From assembly GCA_004794785.1 (NCBI GenBank), contig SJOL01005610.1:142098-206097 (forward strand): 64,000 nt of DNA. Reading direction: 5' to 3'. Each line of letters opens with the position of its first letter. Within the stretch, counting starts at the first letter, position 1. The translations under genes and the position numbers were made by a program. Below, piece after piece: positions 22,679-34,849 of the stretch. The notes under the pieces were generated by a model. It ran no database searches, was not told where the DNA came from, and saw only the letters and a program-made list of their open reading frames with translations. Source of the DNA: Opisthorchis felineus (Eukaryota; Platyhelminthes; Trematoda; Opisthorchiida; Opisthorchiidae).

Positions 22679-25600
22679 GCCTATATGTATATACAAGCGC
22701 GATGTAAAGCTTTTTCTTACCGGACTCGAAAAGAGGAAACAAAAAACCATTCTCGTGGCAAAATCATCTCAATATAGACAAACAAGCACGCTACGGAACT
22801 GGGCACGATAACTTCACCCTCCCCACCTCACTGCCCAACAGAAAGCCTGTTGTTGAAAGGTCTCTGGTTGATCTAGGATCAACTCGTAGTCTTCTGCTGC
22901 TATCGTTAAATGCAAAGGTAAATCATTCAAAAGAAAGCCAAAATCAAGCACGGTTGTAAATACCTCTTTCTTTTTTACCCCTATGTGGTTATATATCAAA
23001 TTTTAAAAATACTGCTTCTGGATGTTTGGCAGTTAAAAAAAACCGTAGTCATTCTAAAACGCTTACGTTTTTCCACAATGTACACACTCAAAGTAAGTTG
23101 AAGGTTCATGGCCTATCCATCAATACTGTGTCTACCGTGCAGGGCAACTTGGTGGATGGAAAATGCGTTTTAACCAAGGAAGCAGTGTAGAAAGATAGAT
23201 TGTGGGATATCAACATTTCCTATTTACCTCTTCGGTCGGACTACCAAATAAAGTCACACTTCATATAAGGCATTTAAAGTTGTTTGAACAAAAGTGAGCA
23301 TACGGTTTATTGATCCAGATCAACTTCAAAAGGTCCAAGGCAATGAGGACCACTTGGTTTGTTGATTTCTGAAGGGCAGTGATTAGATGGCATCGCCTCA
23401 CCAAAGACAAGCGTTCTAGCGTTTATTTTTCATAACAGTGCCAGAATGCGGTTGGTTTTACGGACAACTTGATGGCTGAGGAGCATTATTAACCCTGGCA
23501 CATCAGCTTTCAAATCGAGTCACGATCTTCATGGATCGGAACGTGGACTTTCAGCGAACAAAATTACAGCAGAGTTGGAAAATCATACGAAAGTATGGGG
23601 GGACGGGGAACGCATATACTTCATGTCATATATAATTATCAAGCTGGAAGCCTGCCTGTTAAATAAGTACTATGAACCCGGGCTAAGTGGGAAAAGTTGT
23701 AGCGTGAGTGAACAGGGTTCTATTATAACAGGTGTTGTTAGTCTTACTGACCACGGAGTTGACAGGTACATCCCTTGATGTGTCGATGAATGTGGAAACA
23801 TGCTTTAGAGATCAGGCAGTGAGGTGGGGAATATAAAGTGAAACAGTAAATCCGGTGATAAACTTCGAGATGAGGTTTGGGGCACTTTCAGCATTCTGAT
23901 CCTGAGCAGAGTAATGACAGACTTTGATAAAGAGAAACTCAACATGAGGATCCCAGCTGGGATTACTTAAGATGGCTAGTCCACATTACTTCGCTGTGGA
24001 CGATATTGGAAGACAAACCTCATCAACGAGGGGAGGTTGCCGAGGAAGCCGCTTTACAGCCATCCCGCTGCAAATAGACTGGATGTTATTGCGATGTGGC
24101 AGTTTGAGCACCCCTATGGCCCACTAATCTATACCAAGGGGGCTTCGCTTCGACATCCGCAAAGTTTTTCATACCAGGTTGGTCAGTGGGTGAAGGTCTG
24201 GCGAACACAGTTTCGACAGTTCCTTAACAATCATCTACTTCCCCGTGTGGCAAGAATATTATTGAGTCCTCCAAAGTTGTTTGAGCAGCGGTGACGAAAA
24301 TCTCTCAGTCCTACACAAACTGACTGCGGGGTAGAAAAAATCAAAACAGAAGTTCAGTTCAGTTTAGTTCAATTGTTCGTAACACACCAAAGGATTGCGT
24401 TCATGCATTTTTTAAAAATCACTCGAGAAAGACATACACCTCAGTTAGGTGATGTTTTCTTGTTAACAGTCAAAGCACCCCTGAGGCTATTCTAATGAAG
24501 GTTTGGTTCGACTTCAACTACACCCTTGAAGAGACGGCCAAAATGATCGGATGAAACAAGGGGAAGGGTTTGCGTTAATGAATGTTTCAGTATTATTTAC
24601 AAAGAGATAATGAAGTTGGAAATCAAGTCTAGCTGGGAAGGATACGATAGTACTGAACTCAAGAGACGTGAGAGAGGGACAAATGAAGTTAAATGATGTC
24701 CATTGAGGTCAGTGAGGGAACGCAGTCACGCTTTCATAGATAGAACTCGGTAAAGCAGGTTACGCATGTGCATTGGAACTTCAAAAATTGGTCCAGAACA
24801 ACAGAAGCTGTGCTCAACTCTGTCCAACTCATCTAACCGTTTTGTACGAAGTGTGCAGTTAGCCTCACGACTGAGGAAGTTAATATGGTATTCCCAAATA
24901 TCACCGTCCATCTCCTTGTTGCTCTGTGCAACTAGATGAGCGCTCTGATAACAGAAAGGGGACTCAATGATGGTGGAGTAATAATGCCACATTTCGGACA
25001 GTTTAAATGGGACAAGATTCCAGGAAGGTCGTTACGCCACAAATAGATGACTTAATGTCCCGGCAAATCGGGGATATATTGAAGTCGCTGAAAACTGAAC
25101 AAGCACTCATTCAAACCATGAAAATGTACGCTCCATCTAGAATCGGATGCACTGCCTCAAGTAAATTTTCGTACTTTTCGCATTCCAATTAGCGTTCGGA
25201 AAAGCACGGCTCCACGCAATCCTAATCACGGACTTGGCTAGTATGGGACTCGTCTTCAATCACTTTAAGTTCGAATTTCATATCATAGTTAAGATCACAT
25301 TGAAGGAAGAAACTAGCTGTATTGAAGATCCGCAATTCTATTTCTTAACAATGGTGAATTTCGGAAGACAGCATTGCACGGAGAATACCTTAGCTTTGTT
25401 TCACACTGCAAGCCTCAATAGCATGCGAAGAGTCAGCTACCTAGAGGCCAGTGGCCTAAGAGAACACCACATCTATTTTGGCTGACAGATAGCAACGTTT
25501 GTTGGTCACTGATCGCCACGGTGACACCCAGAAGGAGCTGCTACAGCAAGAAAATGGGTTTTATCCTAGGACTTACGGACGAAGTCAGGGAATAAAAGCG

Positions 25601-26792
25601 GATGTACGTCAGTCGCACCAGAGCATCATGAAACCAACCTTCGTTTAAGGCCATTATCATTAGCACCAACACGACGAACCAGGATACAAACCATCTCAGA
25701 ACTATCCACTGCGAAAATGAAGCGTTCTCGAGATGAATCCACCCCGCCGGATGATGTGTTGACCTAGCTACTTGGGGTCTTTAAGTAGTATACAATCAAT
25801 CAAGCAGATTGCCATGGTAGGGCGGCGACAGCACCCCCGGGTTTGTACTGTTCGGTTAATTCCTAACTTCTTCTGAAACATCGTTAATTTACCACTGTAG
25901 AAACCTTTCCAACCCTCCTTGCGGCTAGTTAACCACCTAAGTGAATAACAGTTTGATCGAAATTTGACATTGTGTTCTCTTGAAACAGTGATGCTGTGAC
26001 ACTCAGGGGCGAAATTCTTGTCCGAAAACAAAAGCATACAACCGCTGTCGACATCCCAGTATAACAAACCGCTCGAAAACATCAACCGACCGTATCAGCC
26101 CTGCGATACGTTTACTGTTAACAATGGATCCAGCTTGTAACGCAAACTGTTTCGTACAGTTGCAAGTAAAAAAATCACCGCAAGTGGGTAGACATTTATG
26201 ATATAACTAACGAATGGGTAAGCAAGCGGACCACACCGAGAAAAAGATCCATTATTCGCATACCGCCTCATTAGAAACCTCTTGAGCATTGCTGATTTGA
26301 ACTAACAATCATGTAGCGCCATGTTTTTGGAGCCATACAGAACTGATAAAAATGAAAAAAAGATACTGATTTTCAGACAGCATAATCAACATTTTACCTG
26401 TTGGTCACAGAACTGGCAGTTCGGACTTGAATACCCTGAGCTAACCTGAGTCCCATTTTTCCTTTGGTGCCGCATTTGGACTGTTTTCTTTTCAACTTAT
26501 TCATGGCAGCGACCCAAAGACTTCATATTCTAAACAGCCATAAATTTAGAAAACCTTAATGCTGCCGTGCGAAGTCTTCCATTACACAAAACTGGGTAAG
26601 GCTCAGTAGCTACACGGAGTACCGAACATGAAGGATATGTTGGGGACCGGAAACTCACTATTCTTGAACAACTATCCCTGTTTGGTGAATTTAAGTACAA
26701 ATGGGAGGCAGGAGTAGAACAGTCGTCGGAAAAAACTTTTTAGAAAGGGAAAGTAAGTTTGTATAAAGTAAAACAATTATAAACAACTATAT

Positions 26793-27755
26793 CTATATTG
26801 AAAGATTCAGTTCACAACAAACTGCTTTCAAGGCACTGGATACCACATCGCCTAGACCGACGCCATCGTAAGAAGAACCAACTAGGTGAATACCACCGGA
26901 GTTAGAAGACCGCTGGCACAAGGAGGAACTAAGCTCTTCGCGCACCGCTCGAATATTATCTATATGTCCGAGTGGATATTGTGGAATGCAGTCGCGAAGC
27001 AACGTGGATTTGGAACCCAAAACTTCCAGGTTCTGGAACTTCAAATGTTCTTTCAATGCATCTAGTGCTTTCTTCTCGATTTTCTCATCAATACATTGAC
27101 CACATGACAACCAGTCAGAAGGTGGAGTTAGCATCACTGTGTATCTTACTGACGATCCGTCGGGGCTGTCTAAATCTGGGAATGCCACCGAATCGTACAC
27201 AATTCCCAAAATGTGAGGATCTTCGGTTCGTGGAACCAGGTGCCCGAAACCACGCACTGGCGGTTGTGCGGATTTCCGTTCCAATTCCACCACAGTGGCC
27301 GCTACATTTGCCCATGGTAGTTTATCTTTCCGAAGACGACTAATCACTACTGGACTGGCCAATTCTTCGAGCAATTCCGCAGACTGGTAGGAAGGACAGC
27401 AAAGAAAAAGGGCATCGATATCTTGTAGATTAGCATGAAGATTTTGTTCGTCACCCCACTGTACAGAAAACTTGCCGCCAGAATGAGAAATTCCGCGGAC
27501 GCATGCGTTGGCTTGAAGTGTAACGTGAGGGCCCAAGTCACGGATTTTTTGTGCAAGCCTATCCGTGATGGTTTGCATACCGTTATGAAGAGACCAGGCA
27601 AATGTTTTAGAAGGCAAAATGGAGCCGATTTCAGGCAATTTTGAATCGATCTGTGAGGGTATGGCAACCGAAGAAGATGGAGATTTCGATGATCTAATGG
27701 CTGACAGCAACATTCCCAGTAGCAAATTTGGGCCATTTTCTTCAGTTTCCACAAG
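26793..27755 (-). CDS. PPOX: Protoporphyrinogen oxidase (PPOX), exon 2, C-terminal half
   Basis: This exon encodes residues 191-510 and the TAG stop at 26795-26793. It holds the most diagnostic PPOX blocks: GFGHLVP at about 359-365, LGIVYDSVAFP at about 373-383, and IPQYPLGH at about 447-454. The C-terminal FAD-contacting segment GSSYDGVGLGD is at about 483-493. The usual GG of the substrate-domain GGLE/GGM motif reads NGMQ here (about 248-251). The protein is about 33 residues longer than human PPOX, partly from a Ser-rich insertion around residues 212-221 (SSKSPSSSVA). No frameshift or stop breaks the exon. No canonical AATAAA is obvious in the first 150 bases after the stop, so the 3' end of the transcript is undefined. 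Confidence 0.96.
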   Translation of the reverse strand, partial: LVETEENGPNLLLGMLLSAIRSSKSPSSSVAIPSQIDSKLPEIGSILPSKTFAWSLHNGMQTITDRLAQKIRDLGPHVTLQANACVRGISHSGGKFSVQWGDEQNLHANLQDIDALFLCCPSYQSAELLEELASPVVISRLRKDKLPWANVAATVVELERKSAQPPVRGFGHLVPRTEDPHILGIVYDSVAFPDLDSPDGSSVRYTVMLTPPSDWLSCGQCIDEKIEKKALDALKEHLKFQNLEVLGSKSTLLRDCIPQYPLGHIDNIRAVREELSSSLCQRSSNSGGIHLVGSSYDGVGLGDVVSSALKAVCCELNLSI

Positions 27756-29131
27756 CTATACAGGAAGGAAAAGGAAAGGGCGTTGATTAGACTTGCAAAC
27801 ACCAGCGATAATGTAAGCAGTAAGAAGGGAATCCCATTGAGTTAGCAGAAACAGAAAATTCACTCATCATAAACGACAGTCCTTCCGGCATACGACTTCC
27901 TCTGGAAAGGACACCCTCCCGTACACCCGAGCGATTCCCATGGCATGTACATAATTGGGAAAATTATTTAACCCAAAGAACCCCAGACGGGCTGTTATGA
28001 GGACTCTTCGTTGGTGCACTTCTTTACTTTTAAGTTGAATGGCCTTATAGTAAAATTTTCACGCACAATGATTGGATGGATGGAATGATGCCCTTTTGAA
28101 ACTTGCATCCACCTCGCTCTCGTTTGAACGGTTATCCTGCCATCCCGGATCTGTCGTGATATGTGAACGCGTTACAACGACTCCACCAGCGCATATTGGA
28201 CGAACCCGAATTACCACGTCGGGCAAACCAAACAACATCGCTGAAGCCGTAAACGTGTTTGCCTGTTCTTAGAGGATAATCGAAGTGTATTCAGGGCATT
28301 TTGGTGGAGTAGCGGTACCATGGTCAAATCGCACGTCAAGGGTCCGGAAATAGAGTTCGGACACCGCTGAAGATATGGACTACCAATAAAGCCCCATAGG
28401 AGCGAACCCGACAAACCAATAACTGGAAACTTGGGCACTCTGAGAAGACCAAGGGAGTAGATAACTGTTCACTGGACATGTGTAGCAAAATTGAGACCGA
28501 ACACATATGACGAAGGACGTTTATGAGCCGCTTTGTCTGAACTCGTTAAAGGAACAGTAATTTGAAAGGCTGACGAGTGAGAATGAACGTTTAGTACATC
28601 CACTAAGCAATGAATCAAGACGACCTAAGCCGACCGAGTGAAGTTCAATGAACTGATTCGAGAAATAGGTAGTTCCGGTTGGGAATATGGCTCGCGAGCT
28701 GAAGAGTGTTTAAGGAAAAGTCAGCAATTATGAATATCATGATATTTCAAGAGGAATCTTCAATCTAAGCACCTTTTGGTGCATATCTTTCATGCAGCCC
28801 TGAAGTTGTCCATCCACGAATACGGACAACTGAGAAGCCAGGGTTGGGTCAGTAGGTCACACATTGAACGCCGAGCTACCCCCAGCCACATGATTTGACC
28901 ACGAAACGGCCAACCCGGTCGTAACAGTGTCAATGTGAGTTTATTTTCGTCCAAAGCGATGGGCCGAATCGCCGTTGGCTTAGGGCAAAATCACTCGTCT
29001 CCGTACAGTGCGTAAACTAATTCCAATGTCATCTGAAAATAATGTCCAGCTGACGCCAGTAAAGCGTGCTGCTAAACACAAGAACTACCAGGAGCAAGGA
29101 TGAGTCTTGACCAATAAAGCCTTGTACTCAC
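27756..29131 (-). other. PPOX intron (GT-AG)
   Basis: On the minus strand the intron starts with GTGAGT at 29131-29126. It ends with a pyrimidine tract (CCTTTTCCTTCCTG) followed by TATAG at 27760-27756. Removing it joins codon 190 (AAG, Lys) to CTT (Leu) in phase 0. The resulting ACLPK-LVETEENGP then GPNLLLGMLL lines up with the human segment of the same length around SCFPSLF and LLGLLLG. I see no recognisable gene or mobile element inside it. Confidence 0.9.
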
Positions 29132-29701
29132 CTTTGGTAAACACGCACGAGCACTGAGTTCACGTGAGTCTCCAGCGTAAATTCCACGCATCATGGCACT
29201 GCCCAAATAATCAGCAAGTTCATCATCAAAACGAGTTCGTAGGAATTCGTCGACTGACCAATCCGATTTACGGGGAGGGCGCGATGCAAACAAACGCCTA
29301 GCAAACATTCCAATGTGCGTCCGGGTAAACGGTTTTTCCTTATGCAGTCGAAAAGGAGAAATTTCAGCTAAATTGCCCCCAACATAGATGAAACGGCGGA
29401 CAGCATCCTCGTTCGACCGCATCCACAACAAAGAATTGTGTAGATCCAAACTGAGCGCTAAGCGTAACAACAACCTGGATGTTGGACCAACAGCGCGAGC
29501 ACTGTGTGGACCCAGCTCATAGACTGCACCGGTTCGTGGGTTTTTCATCGAGTGAATCCAACCGCCAAATTTGTTTCCAGATTCGAGCACCGTCAAACGG
29601 CATGATCCAGGTGGTCGTACCATTGATATAAAGTAAGCTGTGCTCAGGCCGGCTATACCTCCACCGACAACACAGTAGTGGGGTAGGCGATTCGCCATCA
29701 T
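29132..29701 (-). CDS. PPOX: Protoporphyrinogen oxidase (PPOX), exon 1, N-terminal half
   Basis: This exon encodes residues 1-190 of a 510-residue protein (human PPOX is 477). PPOX uses FAD and O2 to oxidise protoporphyrinogen IX to protoporphyrin IX, the step before ferrochelatase, at the inner mitochondrial membrane. The dinucleotide-binding glycines of VVGGGIAGLS are at residues 11-20. The ribose-binding acid E40 is followed by FGGW (45-48) and YELGPH (61-66). RRFIYVGG (102-109) carries R103, equivalent to human R97, and GIYAGDSRELSARACLPK closes the exon. Two ATG codons open the frame at 29701 and 29698; the first is taken. The exon ends in phase 0 at AAAG before GTGAGT. H66 stands where human PPOX has R59. 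No cleavable targeting peptide is evident, as in mammalian PPOX. The identification rests on strong recognisable similarity to metazoan PPOX. Confidence 0.95.
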
Positions 29702-29760
29702 CCCTATAGTGGTCAGATGGTATGCACAGATTATATAGAAATTTACCCATTACATAGGTA
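29702..29760 (-). promoter_or_regulatory. PPOX 5' leader with a possible AG acceptor just upstream of the ATG
   Basis: On the minus strand the bases just before the start read CTATAG then GG then ATGATG. This could be a 3' splice acceptor, either for a non-coding 5' exon or for a trans-spliced leader, both known in flatworms. The tract before it is only weakly pyrimidine-rich. No TATA box or other promoter element is clear. Confidence 0.2.
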
Positions 29761-31539
29761 TACGCAAGCATATATAAATACAACAGAAACATTTGGAGTG
29801 CGGCTTCCTCCCTATGCACAGCAGTCAGCCTACCCATTAGAAGCATGGAGGGTTGATATCTCATCAGGGTTATCATCGCCATTGGCGCTGACAATCGCGT
29901 TGAATATCAAACGTTACTGACGTGATGCTTAGCACATGATGGGAGCAGATACCAGTAACAGCAGCAGCGGCAACCCCACGCTGAGCCGTGCCTAGGAGCA
30001 GTGGGCTCATGCTATCCTTGTGTTAGATGCCCCTGCAACAGAAGGCCATCACCAACGTCGACAATGACATCGACATCACCGTTGAAAGCTGGTACGTCAG
30101 CGTCGTGCAGTCACAGCGGTCCTATCATAACCTAGGATATGAGGCAACAATGGTAGTAAAATGAAGGGAAAGTGCATAGCGCCAGCTCAAGCCAAATTCA
30201 GACGTTAAGTCAGGCAGTCTGGAAGGAATCATCATTATTGACAGCACGACACCAGTATTCGACATTGATGCTCCATTGCTGACAGCAGGAATGCCATAAT
30301 GATAGTTGGCGGTCGCATATTTCTGTGTCTCCAAACGGAAGTGTATCCGAAGGCAAGTAGCATCCACAGTATCCTCTGCTGTCATCGCCGTATTTTTGCT
30401 GAGTCACAGTTTGTCAACTTCGTTGTTCGTGCAAGGGAGAAGTATCCTTTTTACGTCTGAAATACTGCAGCATATGTACAGATTATCAGGAAGGGAACAA
30501 GCAGCCAATTTGAAGGCGCCTATATGATGCTTGAACCCACTTGGTTGGAATGGTAATCCACACCCCTATCGCCAAACACGCATAACGGGTAACCCAGCCA
30601 TCTAAATTCATTCTGTTGGCTACGTTTTCCGAAGGAATTACCTACTACGCAAACGGAAACTCATTTCCTGGTCCTTTTGCTGCGGATCCATTGATTCCAA
30701 TCGACTCACCCTACAATTCTGAGACACCGGTTGCTCAAGATGCGAAGACGTCTCAGATTCTCTGTCTCGCTATCACACAGTAAGACGGCCTGCAAATTAG
30801 CCTAACGAGAGCATCCCTTAACACTGGGATATATAGTTTCGGATGCCGCAAACGGCGCAGCTTAGCGAACGCTATATGGAATTCCGATGTTCTGGACTGT
30901 TGCATTTTCTCAGACTAATGAAGCTTTCCAAGAAAAAATACCACTACTTCTAAATAGATTATAAGAAGACTGCATTTAGTGTTTGTATGCCCTGGAGCAT
31001 AAATTTACAACTTGTCCGTGCAAAACATATGCTTTTCCAGGAATGATTGCGCTTCTCAGACCCTTTAAAAATCTGATCAATGTCACATACATATTCAGAT
31101 CGAGGGAATTCCCACAGGTGATCATATGAGCTTCAGAGTTTTCGAGAGCTCCAAGTGTTCGTATCATTATGAAAACCACGGTAAATTCAGGCAAGAATGA
31201 TAGAAGTCTTACAGCACTTTTGTGGGAAAGCCTCTGCAGAGTTCCTCATACACTAGTGCACCACAGGTGTGAGTAGAGTGAAGGCACCATGTTCAAAAAC
31301 TTCTGTGACATGCTGTTGAACATCTGAGAACTGACCGACTCAAAGAGCATCCTTGAAGATTTTGGGTCCACCATACGTAGGGAGCTGCCATAGACATAGT
31401 GAAATCGTCATTATCAATATCATCATCGCAGACAGCAACATCAGTTTTGACACTGATGCTTTACTGTCGTACAACCACAAAGTTTATCTAACTATATTTA
31501 GAAACTTGGAGTGAAAACGAAAGAGTGAGTGAGGGTACT

Positions 31540-31605
31540 ACACCTCCAAACACTCAATCAGACAATCTGGAAAGAAATTAACAACATGAACGCCACTGAT
31601 ATCTC
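31540..31605 (-). mobile_element. LINE 3'-end fragment
   Basis: On the minus strand this matches the end of element L4 (around 14027-14095). Shared blocks are CTGAG, TTCAT, TCC then A.ATTGTCTGA.TGAGTGTT, GGA.GTGTAG. This is the last coding block (FLSRLSD, stop) plus the start of the 3' tail. It is only about 65 bp, consistent with an extreme 5'-truncated insertion. Confidence 0.45.
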
Positions 31606-33309
31606 AGCTAGTTCAGGTAGATCCACTGTCTCAGAGTTATGCCGTTGAACGGAGCAGGAAGGCGGGCATCAGGGCCAGAAGCTCGGCGACGATTCAGTGG
31701 AGAGAGACACTTATATGACTCCAAAGCCAGAGGAGGCTCACTGCGCACAACACAAATCTCCGCTGTCGATCGGCGATTCCAATGGACAACGGGAGGTGGC
31801 CCGTTTCATTGCTCGGGCCGGCATACTGTTTGCAACAACGCCATGGAATGTTCGGACTGTGCTAGCGGAAAGAAACAGACCGGAAATATGGGAGAGCTGG
31901 ATGTAGTATTCTAGTGCAGAATGGCAAGGAGTGATCGTACTACGAACCACAAGTGCGCTACTCTCAAGAAGGATTTGTGGAGACTGCTACAAATAATGTA
32001 ACCCAACTGTCCGCATGAGCTGCATTCTGGAAGGCGCCAGCCCTCGGGCAACCGGACCGCCATGTCACAACCACACACCCAAAATAAGTTCAACATTGAA
32101 ACATAGACAACAAGTGCAAAACTGTTTTCTGCTCCATGTTAGAGTTAAAGTCAGTCGAGGAAGCATTTTATGGTTTCCAGACAGCTCTGAAAAACTGCTA
32201 GCAGCCGAACTCGCTGAGATAATATATTGCACAGTCGCTGCCTGGAACATGCGCTGCGAAAGAGGCCAAGATTTCAGATCAGACTGGATAAGCAGCGGTC
32301 AAACTAAGAGCCTCGGAACCCAAAATAATAATTCTTTTGAAAGGCGAACAAACCGCGTTGCCCAAAGTAAAAAATGAGTCATGTTCGATTCTGCCCTGTT
32401 CTTCTACCTCGGGTTTCAGAAGAACTCTCTCATCGTGATTTCACTATTGGACAAGTTCAAAAAACTCACGGTCCTCTAGTACCCGAGTGATATACAACCA
32501 ACAACTACCATGGAAAGGGCACTCGCCCTTGTTCTTCATCATCCTAAGCAGAAGCAATCCACTAGACAGGTCAATTTCCCAAAGCCAAGGAGGGAGACGG
32601 ATAGAACAAATTCGGACGGATCAAATGGCCCACACCACAAAAAGCACGTGTGGTTCTAAAAGACCTGGATTATCCATGAACCCCACGCTTCCTCTGACCA
32701 TGACAACTATGAAACCAATGACGTGCACTTCACCTATGAGCATTCCGACACATTCCTGAAGGGCTGCAGAAATTGCTACCACGACTGTTGCTCCAAAAGA
32801 TGAAGATTCGAGCACTCACATAGCGCCTCCGTTGCAGAGATTGAGGAAACCTAAGAAATGCTATCAACGTGTTTTCGAAGCCCCTTTACAGAACTCCCAA
32901 CCTTTTTCTATTCACGTCAAGAGAGGTCGAAACCTCCACAAATTTCCATTACAGCCCAATCTTTCTACTAAACACCAGGAGCCGAAGAGGACATGGGACA
33001 GGACGGTTAGTGACCGAAATCGGTCGACAGAATAACCTGATGGCAACGCAAAAGTTGACCACTGTCGGCCTGTGAGCCATTTCCTCAGGACAACACCGGG
33101 ATGGATCACTATCAGCTTGCGGGCAACCCACAGACACCACTCTAATTAACCAGCCAAATCAACTCACTTCCTCTTCTATTGTCTTTATCCCGGGTGAACT
33201 GACTTCAAAGTGTTTTTGTACCTGCCCAAGCCTTAGAAACAAGGTACGCAACCTCAAGCAACTTTCTGTGACTGATACGTTTTAAGCCACCTGGTTGGAG
33301 AGTCTCTGC

Positions 33310-34520
33310 TTAAATGATTGGCCGTTGATTCTCGTCTAAGGCGTTCGTCTGCCAACTTCTGTGAGTGGCTCACGAAAGCGCCAATAATCGCTGTCTGTTC
33401 ATTGTATCTGCTTACACCCCAACAGATTGTGGCTCTGATACTCTCCCAGAAAGGTTTTACGTTTTGAGTGCCTTATTACGGCGAGCTAAAGGATCGGAAA
33501 TTGTGGTGGTTGCCGAGGATATGAATATGCAAGCAGGTAGACTTAGTGTGACTGAGGCTTAATTTGGTGGTTGTCTTGCATTTAAATCGAGACACACGGA
33601 CAACGGCGAGCTCTGGTGCAGTTATAAGCTGACCATAGACTGTTTCTGTGCAGTACTGACTGCTAAAACAACCAAAGCCGCTTGGCCACATGATGACCCC
33701 GCATGTGAACCAACCTCCAACACAGATAAATCACATCACCATTACCTATAGGTGACTTGGGTAAACACTAGTTTCCACTCTCCCTGACTTCTCCGATACG
33801 ATTGGATACGATCGTTGGATATCGTCGAGATCGCTAGTCGTGACTGATGCTAGGAATTCCATACCACCGGGCAACGAGTATGGCGGCGCACGCAAGTCCC
33901 TCAAGCATCAAATAAAGAGCAGCCTAAAGAAAGACCAATAGCTTTAGTGAACAATGAAAGCCCAAGAGGTGGAGAAGGCACCTGCTACCGGAAACAGCCA
34001 TGCCTCATACCAACTAATACAATCGACTGGTAAAAAGGAAGCTATTGTCAGTGAAACGACAAGTGAACAGGGCGCCTCGTTAGTCCACTCACAAAAGCGC
34101 CGACTGGGAAGATGAGCTTTCTGCGACGCAACCAGTGGAGAAAGTGCGCGAGAGCATATGGGATGTAGTTGCCCGTCAGAAGGAACAAAATACCAATTAT
34201 CCCTAACTATTATTTGTTATTATTATTAGTCAATTATCCCTAATTATCCTACTAGTTACCCCTTCTTCAAACAATACGTAGAATCCCTGGTGACCTATTA
34301 AACAAAAGTTATTGGTGCTACGTGGAATGGAGAAAAAGTGTGGGCAGAATGGGATACATCGAGAGTCATTCCCGCCTTCAAAAATGGTACGCGAACACTG
34401 AGTGAAAAGCACCGTGGCGTTAGCCTGGCTGTGGCATATAAGATGCTCTCTAGTCTTATCCTTCGAAGGTTGGATAAAAACAAAGAGGCAGATCCGTGAA
34501 AACTAAACTGGATTGCGTGC
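33310..34520 (+). mobile_element. RTE-like LINE fragment, plus strand, called L3
   Basis: From 33310 the frame resembles the end of the exonuclease-endonuclease-phosphatase (EEP) nuclease: LNDWPLI, then CLFIVSAYTPTDCGSDTLPE (33391-33450), then EIVVVAEDMNMQAGRLS, where the usual GDMN is EDMN. HITITYR follows at 33730-33750. The linker region 33895-34110 reads SLKHQIKSSLKKDQ then LIQSTGKKEAIVSET. About 34310-34490 gives the RT fingers, WDTSRVIPAFKNGTRTLSE and YKMLSSLILRRL. Similarity stops before the RT palm. Many stops and frame changes interrupt it. It points towards the minus-strand LINE at 34850, tail to tail. Confidence 0.8.
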
Positions 34521-34529
34521 TGCAAATTC

Positions 34530-34849
34530 AGTTCAATTCAACTTATCAGCTATAAACCGCGTACCATAGCCACAATGGTTCCAGCTGCTACAGTTTCGAT
34601 CACCGGAAAACGGGATGGAGGGTATAACCAGCACTGGAGGCGAAGGCATGTTCAGTTTGTTCGGAAATTGGGTAGCTACACATTGAAGGTGATAGCTTTG
34701 ATGCACGAACGCCACTGACTGCGCGATTGGGCCATTTCTGCCAGTGTCATTAACCACTGGTGATTTGAGTCCCGAGGTCCCCATCCAGGGAGGCGGCAGT
34801 TGCCCACCCGACTAAGTTTACTGGTTAGTGTTTTCGTAATTCGTTGCTA
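34530..34849 (-). other. Stretch between two LINE copies, possibly LINE 3' tail
   Basis: No LINE coding block is recognisable here. The minus strand has a short open frame with no catalytic motif. It directly follows the point where the C-terminal block of the minus-strand LINE breaks off (GGQC then stop). It may be that LINE's 3' untranslated tail or an unrelated filler; the sequence alone does not decide. Confidence 0.25.

Larger units (their letters stand above)
20160..26790. other. No recognisable gene; region downstream of PPOX
   Basis: Contains the C10 tract and the (AT)n microsatellite. No open frame longer than about 105 codons, and none with a recognisable motif. The PPOX 3' untranslated region must lie at the right-hand end. 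Confidence 0.5.

Noticed and set aside
26972..27343. 123-codon plus-strand frame
   Set aside because: Antisense shadow of PPOX exon 2.
30225..31460. Two similar stretches (30225-30290 and 31405-31460) with ATCATCAT and GACA..GATGCT blocks
   Set aside because: Similarity is modest and partly from simple ATC repeats; not enough to call a repeat family.
31841..31875. TPWNVRTVL, resembling the start of a LINE endonuclease (WNVRT)
   Set aside because: Too short alone, and the next endonuclease block on this strand is about 1.4 kb away, far more than the expected few hundred bases.
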